Source: Palsa-506 sp963755815
GTDB lineage: Bacteria; Actinomycetota; Actinomycetes; Streptosporangiales; Streptosporangiaceae
DNA: 64,000 nucleotides
Assembly: GCA_963755815.1 (NCBI GenBank)
Contig: CAVWLF010000019.1
Coordinates: forward strand, 12,160-76,159
Direction of reading: 5' to 3'
A program made the translations under genes and the position numbers. Positions within the stretch are counted from its first letter, which is position 1, and the number at the start of each line of letters is the position of its first letter. The notes beneath the pieces are model-generated. The model was not told the DNA's origin and did not search any database. It saw only the letters and a program-made list of their open reading frames with translations. Positions 19,988 to 29,162 of the stretch are shown here, piece after piece.

Positions 19988-22753
19988 GTGAGCAGGGACG
20001 CCGACCGTCAGGATGTGCCGGCGCCGATGCGCCGCGATGTCCGGCTGCTCGGCCGGGTGCTGGGCGACGTGCTCCGCCAGGCCGGCGGGCAGGATCTGCT
20101 CGATGACGTTGAGCGGCTGCGGGGCGCGGTCATCACGGCCCGGCGCGGCGAGTCATCCGGCCAGCCGGGTGACGCGGCCGCCGCCGAGATCGCGGACCTG
20201 GTGGCCGGCTGGCCGCTGGAGCGCGCGGAGGCGGTCGCGCATGCGTTCACCGTCTATTTCCACCTGGCCAACCTGGCCGAGGAGCACCAGCGGATCCGGA
20301 CCCTGCGCAAGCGCGATACCGGCGACCGGCCGCAGCGCGAGTCACTCGCCGCGGCCGTCGAGCGCCTCCGCGACCTGGCCCCGGGCCGCGCGGACGGCGT
20401 GCTGGCCGACCTGCGCGTGCACCCGGTGCTGACCGCGCATCCGACCGAGACCCGCCGCCGCGCGGTGACCGAGGCGCTGCGCCGGATCGGGGCGCTGCTG
20501 GCCCGCCTGAACGACGGGCGGCTCGGCGCCAGCGAGCACGCCGAGGCGCTGCGCCGGCTCCGGGAGGAGATCGACCTGCTCTGGCGGACGGCCGCGCTGC
20601 GGGTGCAGGCGATGCAGCCGCTGGACGAGGTCCGCACGGTCATGGCCGCCTTCGACGAGACGCTGTTCCGGGTGGTACCCGCCCTCTACCGCGCCCTCGA
20701 CCGGGCGCTGCAAGGCCCGCTATCCGGCGAAGCCGCCGCGGTCGCGCCCGCGTTCCTGCGGTTCGGCAGCTGGGTCGGTGCGGACCGGGACGGCAACCCG
20801 TTCGTGACCGCGCAGGTGACCAGGGAAACCGCGGTAATCCAGGCCGACCACGCGTTGCGGGCCCTGGAGAACGCCGCCGCCCGGGTCGGCCGCGCGCTGA
20901 CCGTGCATGCCGAGCCCGGGCGGGCCGGGCCGGAGCTCACCCGGGCCCTCGGCGCCGCGGGCCGGGCCCATCCGGACCTGCTGGCCGAGATCACCGCGCG
21001 GTCCCCCGGGGAGCCGTACCGCACTTATCTGCTGTACGCGGCGCGGCGGCTGCGCGCGACCCGGCTGGCCGGGACCGGCCCGGAGGAGCCCCGCCCGGAT
21101 GGGACCCGGCGGGATGAGACTCGCCCGGAGGGGGACGGCCGGGCCCGGGCCAGGCCTGGCAGCCTGGCTTACGAGGGCCCGGCCGAATTCATCGGGGACC
21201 TCCGCCTCGTGCAGCGGGCGCTCGCCGGGACGGGCGCCACCCGGCAGGCCTTCGGCGAGCTCCAGCACCTGATCTGGCAGGCCGAGACGTTCGGGTTCCA
21301 TCTCGCCGGGCTCGAGATCCGCCAGCACAGCGAGGTGCACGCCCGGGCGCTGCGGGAGATCCGGGCCGGCGCCGCGCGATCACCGCAGACCAGTGAGGTG
21401 CTCGCGACCTTCCGGGCGGCGGCCTGGATCCAGGGCCGGTTCGGGCCGGAGGCGTGCCGCCGCTACGTGGTCAGCTTCACCAGGTCGGCGGCGGACATCG
21501 CGGCCGTCTACGAACTGGCCAGCCTCGCCATTACGAACGGGCCAGGCCCCGTACTCGACGTGGTCCCGCTGTTCGAGAGCGGGGCTGACCTGCAGAACGC
21601 CCCCCGGGTGCTGGACGACATGCTGCAGATCGAGCCGGTGGCGGCGCGGCTGGCCGCCACCGGCAGGCATCTGGAGGTCATGCTCGGCTACTCCGACTCG
21701 GCCAAGGAACTCGGCCCGGTCAGCGCGACGCTGCGGCTGTTCGACGTGCAGCGGCGGCTGGTGCGGTGGGCGGCCGAGCGGGACATCCGGCTGACCCTGT
21801 TCCACGGCCGTGGCGGCGCGCTCGGGCGTGGCGGCGGGCCCGCGGGGCGCGCCGTGCTGGCCCAGGCACCGGGCTCGGTAGCCGGCCGGTTCAAGGTCAC
21901 CGAGCAGGGCGAAGTGATCTTCGCGAGGTACGGCCACCCGGTGATCGCGCAGCGCCACCTGGAGCAGGTGGCGTCGGCGGTGCTGCTGGCCACGGCCGCT
22001 CCGGGACCGGTCAGCCCGCCCGCCACCGCCGCCCCCGCCACGGCCGATGCTCCCGGGCAGTTCAGGGCGGTCGCGGACCGGATCGAGGCCGGGGCGCTGC
22101 GCGCTTACCGGGCACTGGTCGAGACGGACGGATTCGCCGGCTGGTTCGCCCGGATCAGCCCGCTGGAGGAAATCAGCGGAATGCGGATCGGGTCCCGGCC
22201 CAGCCGCCGGGCCGCCGCCGGTGACTCCGGCGCGTCCGGGCTCGACGATCTGCGGGCCATCCCGTGGGTCTTCGCGTGGGCCCAGACGCGAGTGAACCTG
22301 CCCGGCTGGTTCGGCCTCGGCAGCGGGCTGGCCGCCGCAGCAGCAGCGGGCGAGGACGGGCTCAGGGAGGCGCGCGATGCCTACCTGGCCTGGCCGCTGC
22401 TCGCCGTGCTGCTGGACAACGCCGAGATGAGCCTGGCCAAGACGGACCGCAGGATCGCCGCGCGCTACCTCGCGCTGGGCGGCCGGCCGGACCTCACCGC
22501 GGCGGTTCTGGACGAGTATGACCTGACCAGGCGCCTGGTGCTGGCCGTGACCGGGCATGACCGGCTGCTGGCCGACCGGCCGGTGCTGTCCCGGGCCGTC
22601 GCGCTGCGTGATCCGTACGTGGACGCGCTCTCGCACCTGCAACTGCGGGCGCTCGCCGGGCTGCGCGGCGGTCAGGCCGATCGCGATCGGCTGGAACGGC
22701 TCCTGCTCCTCACGGTCAACGGCGTGGCGGCAGGCCTGCAGAACACGGGCTGA
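19988..22753 (+). CDS. ppc: Phosphoenolpyruvate carboxylase
   Basis: The 921-residue protein matches PEP carboxylase along its length. Visible signatures are VLTAHPTETRRRAV with the catalytic His, GSWVGADRDGNPFVT, MLGYSDSAKELG, the glycine-rich loop FHGRGGALGRGGGPAG, and the C-terminal LLLLTVNGVAAGLQNTG. The enzyme carboxylates PEP with bicarbonate to oxaloacetate and refills the TCA cycle. The GTG at 19988 starts the frame. A low-complexity insert around residues 360-385 (repeats of RPDGTRRDETRPEGDGRA) is specific to this protein. It stands alone between divergent and unrelated genes. Confidence 0.97.
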   Translation: MSRDADRQDVPAPMRRDVRLLGRVLGDVLRQAGGQDLLDDVERLRGAVITARRGESSGQPGDAAAAEIADLVAGWPLERAEAVAHAFTVYFHLANLAEEHQRIRTLRKRDTGDRPQRESLAAAVERLRDLAPGRADGVLADLRVHPVLTAHPTETRRRAVTEALRRIGALLARLNDGRLGASEHAEALRRLREEIDLLWRTAALRVQAMQPLDEVRTVMAAFDETLFRVVPALYRALDRALQGPLSGEAAAVAPAFLRFGSWVGADRDGNPFVTAQVTRETAVIQADHALRALENAAARVGRALTVHAEPGRAGPELTRALGAAGRAHPDLLAEITARSPGEPYRTYLLYAARRLRATRLAGTGPEEPRPDGTRRDETRPEGDGRARARPGSLAYEGPAEFIGDLRLVQRALAGTGATRQAFGELQHLIWQAETFGFHLAGLEIRQHSEVHARALREIRAGAARSPQTSEVLATFRAAAWIQGRFGPEACRRYVVSFTRSAADIAAVYELASLAITNGPGPVLDVVPLFESGADLQNAPRVLDDMLQIEPVAARLAATGRHLEVMLGYSDSAKELGPVSATLRLFDVQRRLVRWAAERDIRLTLFHGRGGALGRGGGPAGRAVLAQAPGSVAGRFKVTEQGEVIFARYGHPVIAQRHLEQVASAVLLATAAPGPVSPPATAAPATADAPGQFRAVADRIEAGALRAYRALVETDGFAGWFARISPLEEISGMRIGSRPSRRAAAGDSGASGLDDLRAIPWVFAWAQTRVNLPGWFGLGSGLAAAAAAGEDGLREARDAYLAWPLLAVLLDNAEMSLAKTDRRIAARYLALGGRPDLTAAVLDEYDLTRRLVLAVTGHDRLLADRPVLSRAVALRDPYVDALSHLQLRALAGLRGGQADRDRLERLLLLTVNGVAAGLQNTG

Positions 22754-22909
22754 CGGCGCCGCCGCCGGTGGCCGGCCGCGGCCGGCGGTCAGGGCACTGG
22801 GCGGAAGCTGACCGGGCGATCATGCAGCACCCCTACCGGCCCGGTAGGCTGACCAGCCTTAGCCCGTTTGGGGGAATCGCTCCCGGCTCCGACCAGTGGG
22901 GGTTCACCG

Positions 22910-23791
22910 ATGCGACGGATCCTGCCCGTGATGGCCGCCGTGGCCGCGACGGCCCTGCTCGCGGCCTGCGGCAGCAGCGCGGCCGGCGGCGGCAGCGCTT
23001 CGGGGAGCGCCTCTCCGTCAGCCAGCGCCAGCACCGCAAGCTGCTCGAACGCCGCGATCCAGAAAAATCTCTACCAGCCCGGCGCGCTGACCGTGGCGAC
23101 CGATACGCCCGCATACTCGCCGTGGTTCTCCGGCAACAACCCGGCCGACGGGAAGGGCTACGAGAGCGCGGTCGCCTATGCGATCGCCCGGCAGCTTGGT
23201 TTCACCAACTCGCAGGTGCACTGGACCCGCGAGCCATTCAACAACTCCTACGCCCCGGGGCCGAAGAAGTTCGACTTCGACATCAACGAGATCTCGTACT
23301 CACCGCAGCGCGCGACCGCCGTCACGTTCTCCAACAGCTACTACGACGTGGATCAGGCGCTGGTGGCACTGAAGAACACCCCGATCGTGACCCACCACAC
23401 GCCCGCGGACCTGAAGGGCTACGTCTTCGGTGACCAGGTGGGAACGACCAGCCTGGCCTTCATCAACAGCTCGATCCAGCCGACCAGCAGGCCGAAGATC
23501 TTCCAGACCCTGAACGACGCCAAGGAGGCGCTGCAGACCCACCAGATCGCCGCGCTGGTCGCCGATACCCCCACGGCCCAGTTCATCTCCTCGGCCCAGA
23601 TCAAGGGATCGGTGCTGGTCGGGCAGTTCCCGAGTTCCGGCGAGCACTACGGCCTGGTCTTCAGCCAGGGCAACCCGCTGGTGACCTGCGTCAACAAGGC
23701 GATCGCGACGCTGAAGAGCAACGGCACCCTGGCGAAGCTGCAGCAGAAATACCTGAAGATCTACGTCAGCGTCCCTGCCCTGCAGCCCTGA
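22910..23791 (+). CDS. ABC transporter substrate-binding lipoprotein (polar amino acid type)
   Basis: The ATG at 22910 starts a 293-residue protein with a lipoprotein signal (MRRILPVMAAVAATALLAAC, Cys at residue 20). A Ser/Gly linker follows, then a family 3 solute-binding fold: LTVATDTPAYSPWFSGNN, DFDINEISYSPQRATAVTFS and the end LKSNGTLAKLQQKYLKIYV. It should be anchored outside the membrane and deliver an amino acid or similar small polar solute to the permease encoded 32 bases downstream. The operon order is binding protein, permease, ATPase. Confidence 0.93.
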   Translation: MRRILPVMAAVAATALLAACGSSAAGGGSASGSASPSASASTASCSNAAIQKNLYQPGALTVATDTPAYSPWFSGNNPADGKGYESAVAYAIARQLGFTNSQVHWTREPFNNSYAPGPKKFDFDINEISYSPQRATAVTFSNSYYDVDQALVALKNTPIVTHHTPADLKGYVFGDQVGTTSLAFINSSIQPTSRPKIFQTLNDAKEALQTHQIAALVADTPTAQFISSAQIKGSVLVGQFPSSGEHYGLVFSQGNPLVTCVNKAIATLKSNGTLAKLQQKYLKIYVSVPALQP

Positions 23792-23823
23792 CGCGCTGAC
23801 CGACCGAGCCCGCCGCGGCACGC

Positions 23824-24783
23824 ATGGACGAGAAGCAGCCCGACCGGCCGGCCGACTCGTTTACGGGCCTGCCCGGTGCCTCCGCGAGCACGATCGGCGG
23901 CGCCTGGCAGCCGCCTGGCTCGTTTGGCTCGGCCGGCCGCGGGCCCCGGTTGTTCGGCGGCGGGGGCCGGCGCGCGACGGCCATCTCGACGGCCAGCACG
24001 CTGGTCGTGCTCGCGGCGCTGGTCGCGGCCTTCCTGCTGGCCCCGGGCAGCGCCGTGGTGCGGCACACGTTCTTCGACCCGCGCGACATGTGGCAGTCGT
24101 TCATCGGCAACCCGAAGAAGGGCTACTACTCAGTCGGCGAGGCGCTCTGGCTGAATATCAGGATGTTCCTGACCGCCGAGGTTCTCATCCTCGCCTTCGC
24201 GCTGCTGATCGCGCTGATCCGGCAGTCGGTGAGCCCGGTGCTGTTCCCGTTCCGGGTACTGGCCCTGATTTACGTCGACTTCTTCCGCGGCGTGCCGCTG
24301 CTGCTGGTGATCCTGGCCATCGGCTTCGGCATCCCGGCGCTCCGGCTTCCGTTCGTCTCGGTCCAGTCAGCTGCCATCTACGGGGTGGCCGCGCTGGTGC
24401 TCTCATACTCGGCCTACGTCTCGGAGGTCTACCGGGCCGGCCTGAACTCCGTGCACCAGAGCCAGGTGGCCGCGGCGCGATCGCTGGGACTGTCGCAGTC
24501 GACCGCCCTGCGGTACGTGATCCTGCCGCAGGCCGTGCGCAACATCATCCCGCCGCTGCTGAACGACTTCATCAGCCTGCAGAAGGACACCGCCCTGGTC
24601 AGCGTGCTCGGCGCGATCGAGGCCAACGAGGCGGCGCAGATCTACAGCAGCACCGTCTTCAACTACTCCAGCTATGCGGTCGCGGCCGTCCTGTTCCTGA
24701 TCCTGACCATTCCGCTGGCCCGCTTCACCGACCACCTGATCGACCGGGACCGAAGGCGGCGGCTGGCCGGAGCGACCGCATGA
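23824..24783 (+). CDS. Amino acid ABC transporter permease (HisM/GlnP family)
   Basis: The 319-residue protein has a disordered first 60 residues, then about five or six membrane segments including AISTASTLVVLAALVAAFLL, AEVLILAFALLIALI and LFPFRVLALIYVDFFRGVPL. The ATPase-contact EAA loop reads VAAARSLGLSQSTALRYVIL followed by PQAVRNIIPP, typical of polar amino acid permeases. A single permease gene suggests a homodimeric channel. Its stop TGA overlaps the ATG of the ATPase gene by ATGA, so translation is coupled. Confidence 0.94.
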   Translation: MDEKQPDRPADSFTGLPGASASTIGGAWQPPGSFGSAGRGPRLFGGGGRRATAISTASTLVVLAALVAAFLLAPGSAVVRHTFFDPRDMWQSFIGNPKKGYYSVGEALWLNIRMFLTAEVLILAFALLIALIRQSVSPVLFPFRVLALIYVDFFRGVPLLLVILAIGFGIPALRLPFVSVQSAAIYGVAALVLSYSAYVSEVYRAGLNSVHQSQVAAARSLGLSQSTALRYVILPQAVRNIIPPLLNDFISLQKDTALVSVLGAIEANEAAQIYSSTVFNYSSYAVAAVLFLILTIPLARFTDHLIDRDRRRRLAGATA

Positions 24784-25580
24784 CCCCCGAGGCCGGGACG
24801 CCGGACCCGGGGATCCCGGACGCCGCGGCGTTGCCCGGGACGGCGATCAGGGTTGAGGGACTGCACAAGGCGTTCGGCACGAACGAGGTGCTGCAGGGAA
24901 TCGACCTCACCGTCAGCACGCATGAGGTGATCTGCCTCATCGGCGCGTCCGGGTCGGGCAAGTCGACGCTGCTACGCTGCCTGAACCTGCTGGAGCCGAT
25001 CAACGCCGGCCGGATCAGCCTCTGGGGCCAGGAGATCACCGCGGCCGGCATCGACCAGAACCTGGTCCGCCGGTCCATCGGGATCGTGTTCCAGTCCTAC
25101 AACCTGTTCCCGCATATGAACGTGCTGCAGAACGTCACGCTCGCGCCGCGCAAGGCGCTGGGCACGCCCCGGCCGCAGGCCGAGGAGGAGGCCAGGACGC
25201 TGCTGAGCCGGTTCGGCCTGCTGGACAAGGAGGCCGAGTTCCCGGACCGGCTCTCCGGCGGCCAGCAGCAGCGGGTGGCGATCGTGCGGGCGCTGGCGAT
25301 GCGGCCGCAGATCATGCTGCTGGATGAGGTGACGAGCGCGCTGGATCCCGAACTCGTCGCGGAGGTGCTCGACGTCATCCGCGAGCTGGCCGCCTCGGGC
25401 ATGACGATGCTGATCGCCACGCACGAGATGGGATTCGCCCGGGACATCGCCCGCCGGGTCTGCTTCCTCGAAGAAGGGCGCATCATCGAGGACGCGCCGC
25501 CCGCTGAGCTGTTCACCGCGCCCAAGGACGAGCGCACCCAGCGCTTCCTGCGCCGGATCATCGCCGCAGGCCGCCTCTGA
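24780..25580 (+). CDS. Amino acid ABC transporter ATP-binding protein (GlnQ-like)
   Basis: The ATG at 24780 overlaps the permease stop. The 266-residue protein has Walker A GASGSGKSTLLRCLNLLEP, the Q-loop GIVFQSYNLFPHM, the signature LSGGQQQRVAIVRALAM, Walker B IMLLDEVTSALDPELV and the switch His in LIATHEMGFARDIA. These are standard for the GlnQ/HisP family that drives amino acid import. It is the last gene of the three-gene operon; a short tandem repeat follows the stop. Confidence 0.95.
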   Translation: MTPEAGTPDPGIPDAAALPGTAIRVEGLHKAFGTNEVLQGIDLTVSTHEVICLIGASGSGKSTLLRCLNLLEPINAGRISLWGQEITAAGIDQNLVRRSIGIVFQSYNLFPHMNVLQNVTLAPRKALGTPRPQAEEEARTLLSRFGLLDKEAEFPDRLSGGQQQRVAIVRALAMRPQIMLLDEVTSALDPELVAEVLDVIRELAASGMTMLIATHEMGFARDIARRVCFLEEGRIIEDAPPAELFTAPKDERTQRFLRRIIAAGRL

Positions 25581-25636
25581 CTAGGCCCCCTCTGACCAGG
25601 GCCGCCTGACCAGGGCCGCCTGACCAGGGCCCCCTG
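25576..25636. repeat. 14-base tandem repeat after the amino acid transporter operon
   Basis: Three to four copies of CTGACCAGGGCCGC or close variants follow the ATPase stop codon. The unit does not encode anything evident and lies between convergent genes. Confidence 0.75.
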
Positions 25637-25710
25637 GACGGGCCGTCCTGGCGCACACTGATACGCACCGGAATCGCGGTGCCCGGCAAAGCCGGTGGCC
25701 GTTAGTCAGG

Positions 25711-26286
25711 TCAGGAGCTGCGCGAAGATTGGTACCGGCCCGCGTCCACCTCGTAGATGATCTCCAGGCCGTCTTCCTCATCCCACTGCTCGCCGACTTC
25801 GGCAAAGCCATACTGCGAGGCCAGATTGCGGGAGGCGGTGTTGTCGGGGCTGATGCTCACCCGCACCGTCCGCACCTGCGGCTCGCGGGCCGCACGGGCC
25901 AGCAGGGCCTCCAGCGCGGCCCGGGCATAGCCGCGTCGGCGGTACTCGGGGTCGACCGCATAACCGATCTCCACCATCCCGGATTGATCCGGAGGACCGT
26001 GGTAGCCCGCCCGGCCGACGGCCACCTGCTGCTGCTCATCCCAGATGACCCCGGTGACCCAGGCCGCGCTGGCCGGGTCCTGCTCGACTTGCTCACTCCG
26101 CATCCGCCACGTCCCGGTCCAGTCCGGGCTGGTGAAGTACGCCGACAGCGACACGGGGCTGACCAGGCTTGCGGCGGCCAGGTCACCGTCGGCCAGGGCG
26201 CGGAACACAGGCCCCGGCAGCTGCACGATGCGGACGTGCGGCGGCGGCGGCTTTGCGGCCGGGTCCGCTGGCTGGGCTGAAGTCAC
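25711..26286 (-). CDS. GNAT family N-acetyltransferase
   Basis: The catalytic domain shows the GNAT acetyl-CoA motif in YAVDPEYRRRGYARAALEAL (Q/RxxGxG/A form) and the later SISPDNTASRNLASQYGFAE, typical of RimJ/RimL-like members that acetylate an N-terminal or small-molecule amine. I start at the GTG at 26286, giving 191 residues; the frame stays open to 26400 but that stretch is low-complexity. The acceptor is unknown. It converges with the amino acid transporter operon. Confidence 0.85.
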   Translation of the reverse strand: MTSAQPADPAAKPPPPHVRIVQLPGPVFRALADGDLAAASLVSPVSLSAYFTSPDWTGTWRMRSEQVEQDPASAAWVTGVIWDEQQQVAVGRAGYHGPPDQSGMVEIGYAVDPEYRRRGYARAALEALLARAAREPQVRTVRVSISPDNTASRNLASQYGFAEVGEQWDEEDGLEIIYEVDAGRYQSSRSS

Positions 26287-26384
26287 CGGGTAAGACTGCC
26301 ACGCGGCGCGACCCGGCGGCCAGGCGCGGCCGGGCGCCCGCCATGCTGCCGGGCGCTGGCCATCCGTGCCCCGTTCATGATCTT

Positions 26385-26418
26385 GAAGGATTCGCGTCAT
26401 CCGTGGCGCAAATCCTTC
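26385..26418 (-). terminator. Stem-loop downstream of psuG
   Basis: GAAGGATTCGCG and CGCAAATCCTTC form a 12-base stem with one mismatch around a 10-base loop. It lies 44 bases past the psuG stop on the transcribed side. There is no clear T run, so this is a likely but unproven terminator. Confidence 0.55.
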
Positions 26419-26461
26419 GGGATAACGGAGGCGGAGCCGTCACCCGGGCCCCGCGGCGCCG

Positions 26462-27376
26462 CTACGCGGTGCTCGCGCCCTCGTTCGCGTAAGCCACCGC
26501 GACCTCGGCCGCCAGGCCGGCGTTATCCGCGATCAGCTGGCGGTTGACCACGACGCTCCGGCCGTCGCTCAGCTCCGCGACCAGCGCCAGTACCGCGGGC
26601 GTCACGGCCTGCCCGGTCACCCCGGCGCGACGGACCCGCTCGACCGCGTCGGCGATGAGCGGCTCGATCGCCAGGCTGGCCCCCGGATGCCGGGTCAGCA
26701 GGAGCCCGGACGCCGGGTTCAGCGCCCAGTGCGCGGCCGCGATCCGGGCCGCCTCCGCCGCGCTGGACACCTCGGCCGACACGGCCGGCCCGGGGTCAGC
26801 GCTGAAGAACGCGGGCATGGTCGCGGTCTGCCAGCCCAGCACCGGGACGCCGAGTGTCTCCAGCAGCTCGGCCGTGGCCAGCACGTCCAGGATGGATTTC
26901 ACGCCCGAGGAGACCACTACCGCCGGGGTGCGCGCGATCTGCGGCAGGTCACCGGAGATGTCCAGGCTCTCCGCGAAGCCGCGGTGCACTCCGCCGATCC
27001 CGCCGGTGCCGAGGAACCTGATGCCGAGCAGCCGGCCGACGGCCAGCGTTCCGCCGACGGTGGTCGCCCCCAGGGCGCCCTGGACGATGCAGGCCGCCAG
27101 GTCCCGGGCGCCGACCTTGCGGGCCGCCGGGCCCGCCTCGGCGAAGCGCTCAAGTTCCGGCCGGGTCAGCCCGGCCACCGCGGTGCCGTCAGCTATCCCG
27201 ATGGTGGCCGGCACGGCACCCGCGGCCCGGACCCGCTCCTCGGCGGCCAGCCCGGCGAGCAGGCCCTGACCGCCGGAGAAGCCGTGCGCGACCAGGGTGG
27301 TCTCCAGCGCCACGACGGGGCGGCCCAGCCGCAGCGCCTCCGCGACCTCCGGTGCCACCCGCGGCTCGACTGTCAC
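26462..27376 (-). CDS. psuG: Pseudouridine-5'-phosphate glycosidase
   Basis: The 304-residue protein belongs to the PsuG/IndA family. Marks are VVALETTLVAHGFSGGQGL, VPATIGIADGTAVAGLT, LGIRFLGTGGIGGVHRGFAE and VVVSSGVKSILDVLATAELL. It splits pseudouridine 5'-phosphate into uracil and ribose 5-phosphate in the cytoplasm, a step in recycling pseudouridine from RNA. Its ATG overlaps the end of the PfkB kinase gene by four bases, matching the usual psuK-psuG pairing. Confidence 0.95.
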   Translation of the reverse strand: MTVEPRVAPEVAEALRLGRPVVALETTLVAHGFSGGQGLLAGLAAEERVRAAGAVPATIGIADGTAVAGLTRPELERFAEAGPAARKVGARDLAACIVQGALGATTVGGTLAVGRLLGIRFLGTGGIGGVHRGFAESLDISGDLPQIARTPAVVVSSGVKSILDVLATAELLETLGVPVLGWQTATMPAFFSADPGPAVSAEVSSAAEAARIAAAHWALNPASGLLLTRHPGASLAIEPLIADAVERVRRAGVTGQAVTPAVLALVAELSDGRSVVVNRQLIADNAGLAAEVAVAYANEGASTA

Positions 27377-28176
27377 GGCATTGCTCCCATTCTCGCTACC
27401 GCCCGGGCTGCGGCGTGCAGGCCGAGGCTGATTCCGCCGAGCAGATAGCCGGCCGCGAAGGCGTCTCCGGCCCCGGTCGAGTCGACCGGCTGCGTGGCGG
27501 CGGCGGGATGCACCCGGCCGCCGGCCCGGACGCCGCCGGGACCCAGCTTCACCACGAACTCGCAGTCCGGCAGGTCACGGCCGGGCAGGTCGCCGAGCAT
27601 GGCCGCTTCCGCCTCGTTGCCGAGCACCACCGCCGGGCGGAGCTGCGCCAGCAGCGCGCGGAACCGCCCGATTCCGTAGTCGCGCAGGGCCGCCGTCGAG
27701 GAGAGATCGACGCTGAGCCGCGGCGCCAGCGCCGCGGCGGCGATCGCGGCTCCGGCCACCGGGTCCGCGACCAGGCTGTACGCCGGCAGGTGCAGCCAGG
27801 TGCACTCGTCGAGCCAGCTGCCCTGCAGGGCGCCGGCATCGAGCTGCGGGCCGACCCCGCGGTCGGTCAGCATCGACCGCGCCGTGCCCCGCTCGGAGAG
27901 CGAGACGACCACTCCGGTCCGGCCGTCGAGCACCGGGCCGACCAGCTCGACGCCCCGGCCGGCCAGCTCGGCGGCGACGAGGCGCCCGGCCAGATCGCCC
28001 GCCTGCGCGGCGATCAGCCGGGCCCGGCCGCCCAGCGCGCAGATCCAGGCGGCCACGTTGGCCGCCTGGCCGCCCACGCCGACCGAGGTAACGGCCTTGG
28101 TGTCGGTCTCCTCGGCGAAGGGCTCGTCCAGGCGCACGACGACGTCAACGTGAGCATCGCCCAGGACGCAGATCAC
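27373..28176 (-). CDS. psuK: PfkB-family kinase, likely pseudouridine kinase
   Basis: The 267-residue protein has the ribokinase-like fold: the first strand MICVLGDAHVDVVVRL, the glycine-rich GVGGQAANVAAWICALGG, and the second PfkB signature PVDSTGAGDAFAAGYLLGG with the catalytic Asp and anion hole. Its overlap with psuG points to phosphorylation of pseudouridine to its 5'-phosphate, so that the two genes form a salvage route. Sequence alone would also allow a sugar or other nucleoside as substrate. Confidence 0.88.
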   Translation of the reverse strand: MICVLGDAHVDVVVRLDEPFAEETDTKAVTSVGVGGQAANVAAWICALGGRARLIAAQAGDLAGRLVAAELAGRGVELVGPVLDGRTGVVVSLSERGTARSMLTDRGVGPQLDAGALQGSWLDECTWLHLPAYSLVADPVAGAAIAAAALAPRLSVDLSSTAALRDYGIGRFRALLAQLRPAVVLGNEAEAAMLGDLPGRDLPDCEFVVKLGPGGVRAGGRVHPAAATQPVDSTGAGDAFAAGYLLGGISLGLHAAARAVARMGAMP

Positions 28177-28394
28177 GGCCCGTGGTGGAACGCCGCGGCC
28201 ACGCGGCCGTGGCCGCCCCGCCCTTCCCCCGTGCGCATGAGTGCAGCGTAGCCAGTCGGGCCGCCGGGACGCGGATCCGGGAGTGACCGGCCACCGCCCG
28301 TCCCTCCCGCGCCGCGCGTCCCGCAGCGCGCGTCTCGCGGCGGCCGCTGGCCGGGCGCCACGTTTTACGGTGGCCGCCGGGCTCGCAGCTGCCG

Positions 28395-29162
28395 CTAGCC
28401 AATGAGCGGTATATCAAGAATGGGTTTGGTGGTCGGCTGGGATGTCCCGCCGGCCGGCTCGACGGTCACGCCCGCCGTGTCCCCGGCCACCAGGCCGGAC
28501 GCGAGCAGCGGAGCCGTGCGGCCGCCGGCCGGGGCGGGCAGCAGGCCGGCCGGGCGGGCGCTCTTCGGCGCCAGCAGCCAGAGCTCGTAGACCTTGCTCG
28601 CGGGCAGCGGCGGCAGGCCCGCCGTGGTAATGATCAGCTTCTTACTGGCGTGCGAGTACACCACCGTGGCCCGGCCCCCGACAGTTGCCCGGTTCGTGAC
28701 GATTCTGGCATCAGGGGCGTTCAGTACCGCCGCGATGGCCCGTTCCTGGGCCCGCACGGTATCGAGGCGCCCCTGCGTGACCACCAGCGTGATGCCCAGC
28801 ACCACCGCGACGACCACGGCGGCCGCCGCCGCCAGGCCGGCCAGGCGCGGAATCCCCGCCCGCCGGGGCGCCCGCGCATGCCGGGCCGTACCCGGCGACG
28901 CCGCCGGGCGCTGCTCGGGGACGGGCGGATTCTGCGCTGTCCTGGTGGCCGCATCCAGGACACGTTCCCGGAGCTGCGGCGGCGGAGCCTGGGCGACCGC
29001 GAGCGCCAGGCGGGTTGCGGTCTCGCGCAGGTCGCGTACTTCGCGCAGGCAATCCTCGCAGCGCTGCAGGTGCTGCTCAAAGCGCTCTCGCTCGGTGTCG
29101 TCCAGAGCGTCAAGCGCGTAGGCGCCGCTGAGCGTGTGCGGGTCGTTCCGCAGCAGTTTCAC
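28395..29162 (-). CDS. Anti-sigma factor, RskA-like, with zinc-type ASD and one membrane segment
   Basis: The 255-residue protein starts with an anti-sigma domain holding the HxxxCxxC motif (HLQRCEDCLREV). A single membrane segment follows (LAGLAAAAAVVVAVVLGITL) and the C-terminal 120 residues form the RskA extracytoplasmic domain (ATVVYSHASKKLIITTAGLP, SKVYELWLLAPKSARPAGLL). It should hold the adjacent sigma factor inactive at the membrane until released by proteolysis. The start codon overlaps the sigma gene's stop by four bases. Confidence 0.93.
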   Translation of the reverse strand: MKLLRNDPHTLSGAYALDALDDTERERFEQHLQRCEDCLREVRDLRETATRLALAVAQAPPPQLRERVLDAATRTAQNPPVPEQRPAASPGTARHARAPRRAGIPRLAGLAAAAAVVVAVVLGITLVVTQGRLDTVRAQERAIAAVLNAPDARIVTNRATVGGRATVVYSHASKKLIITTAGLPPLPASKVYELWLLAPKSARPAGLLPAPAGGRTAPLLASGLVAGDTAGVTVEPAGGTSQPTTKPILDIPLIG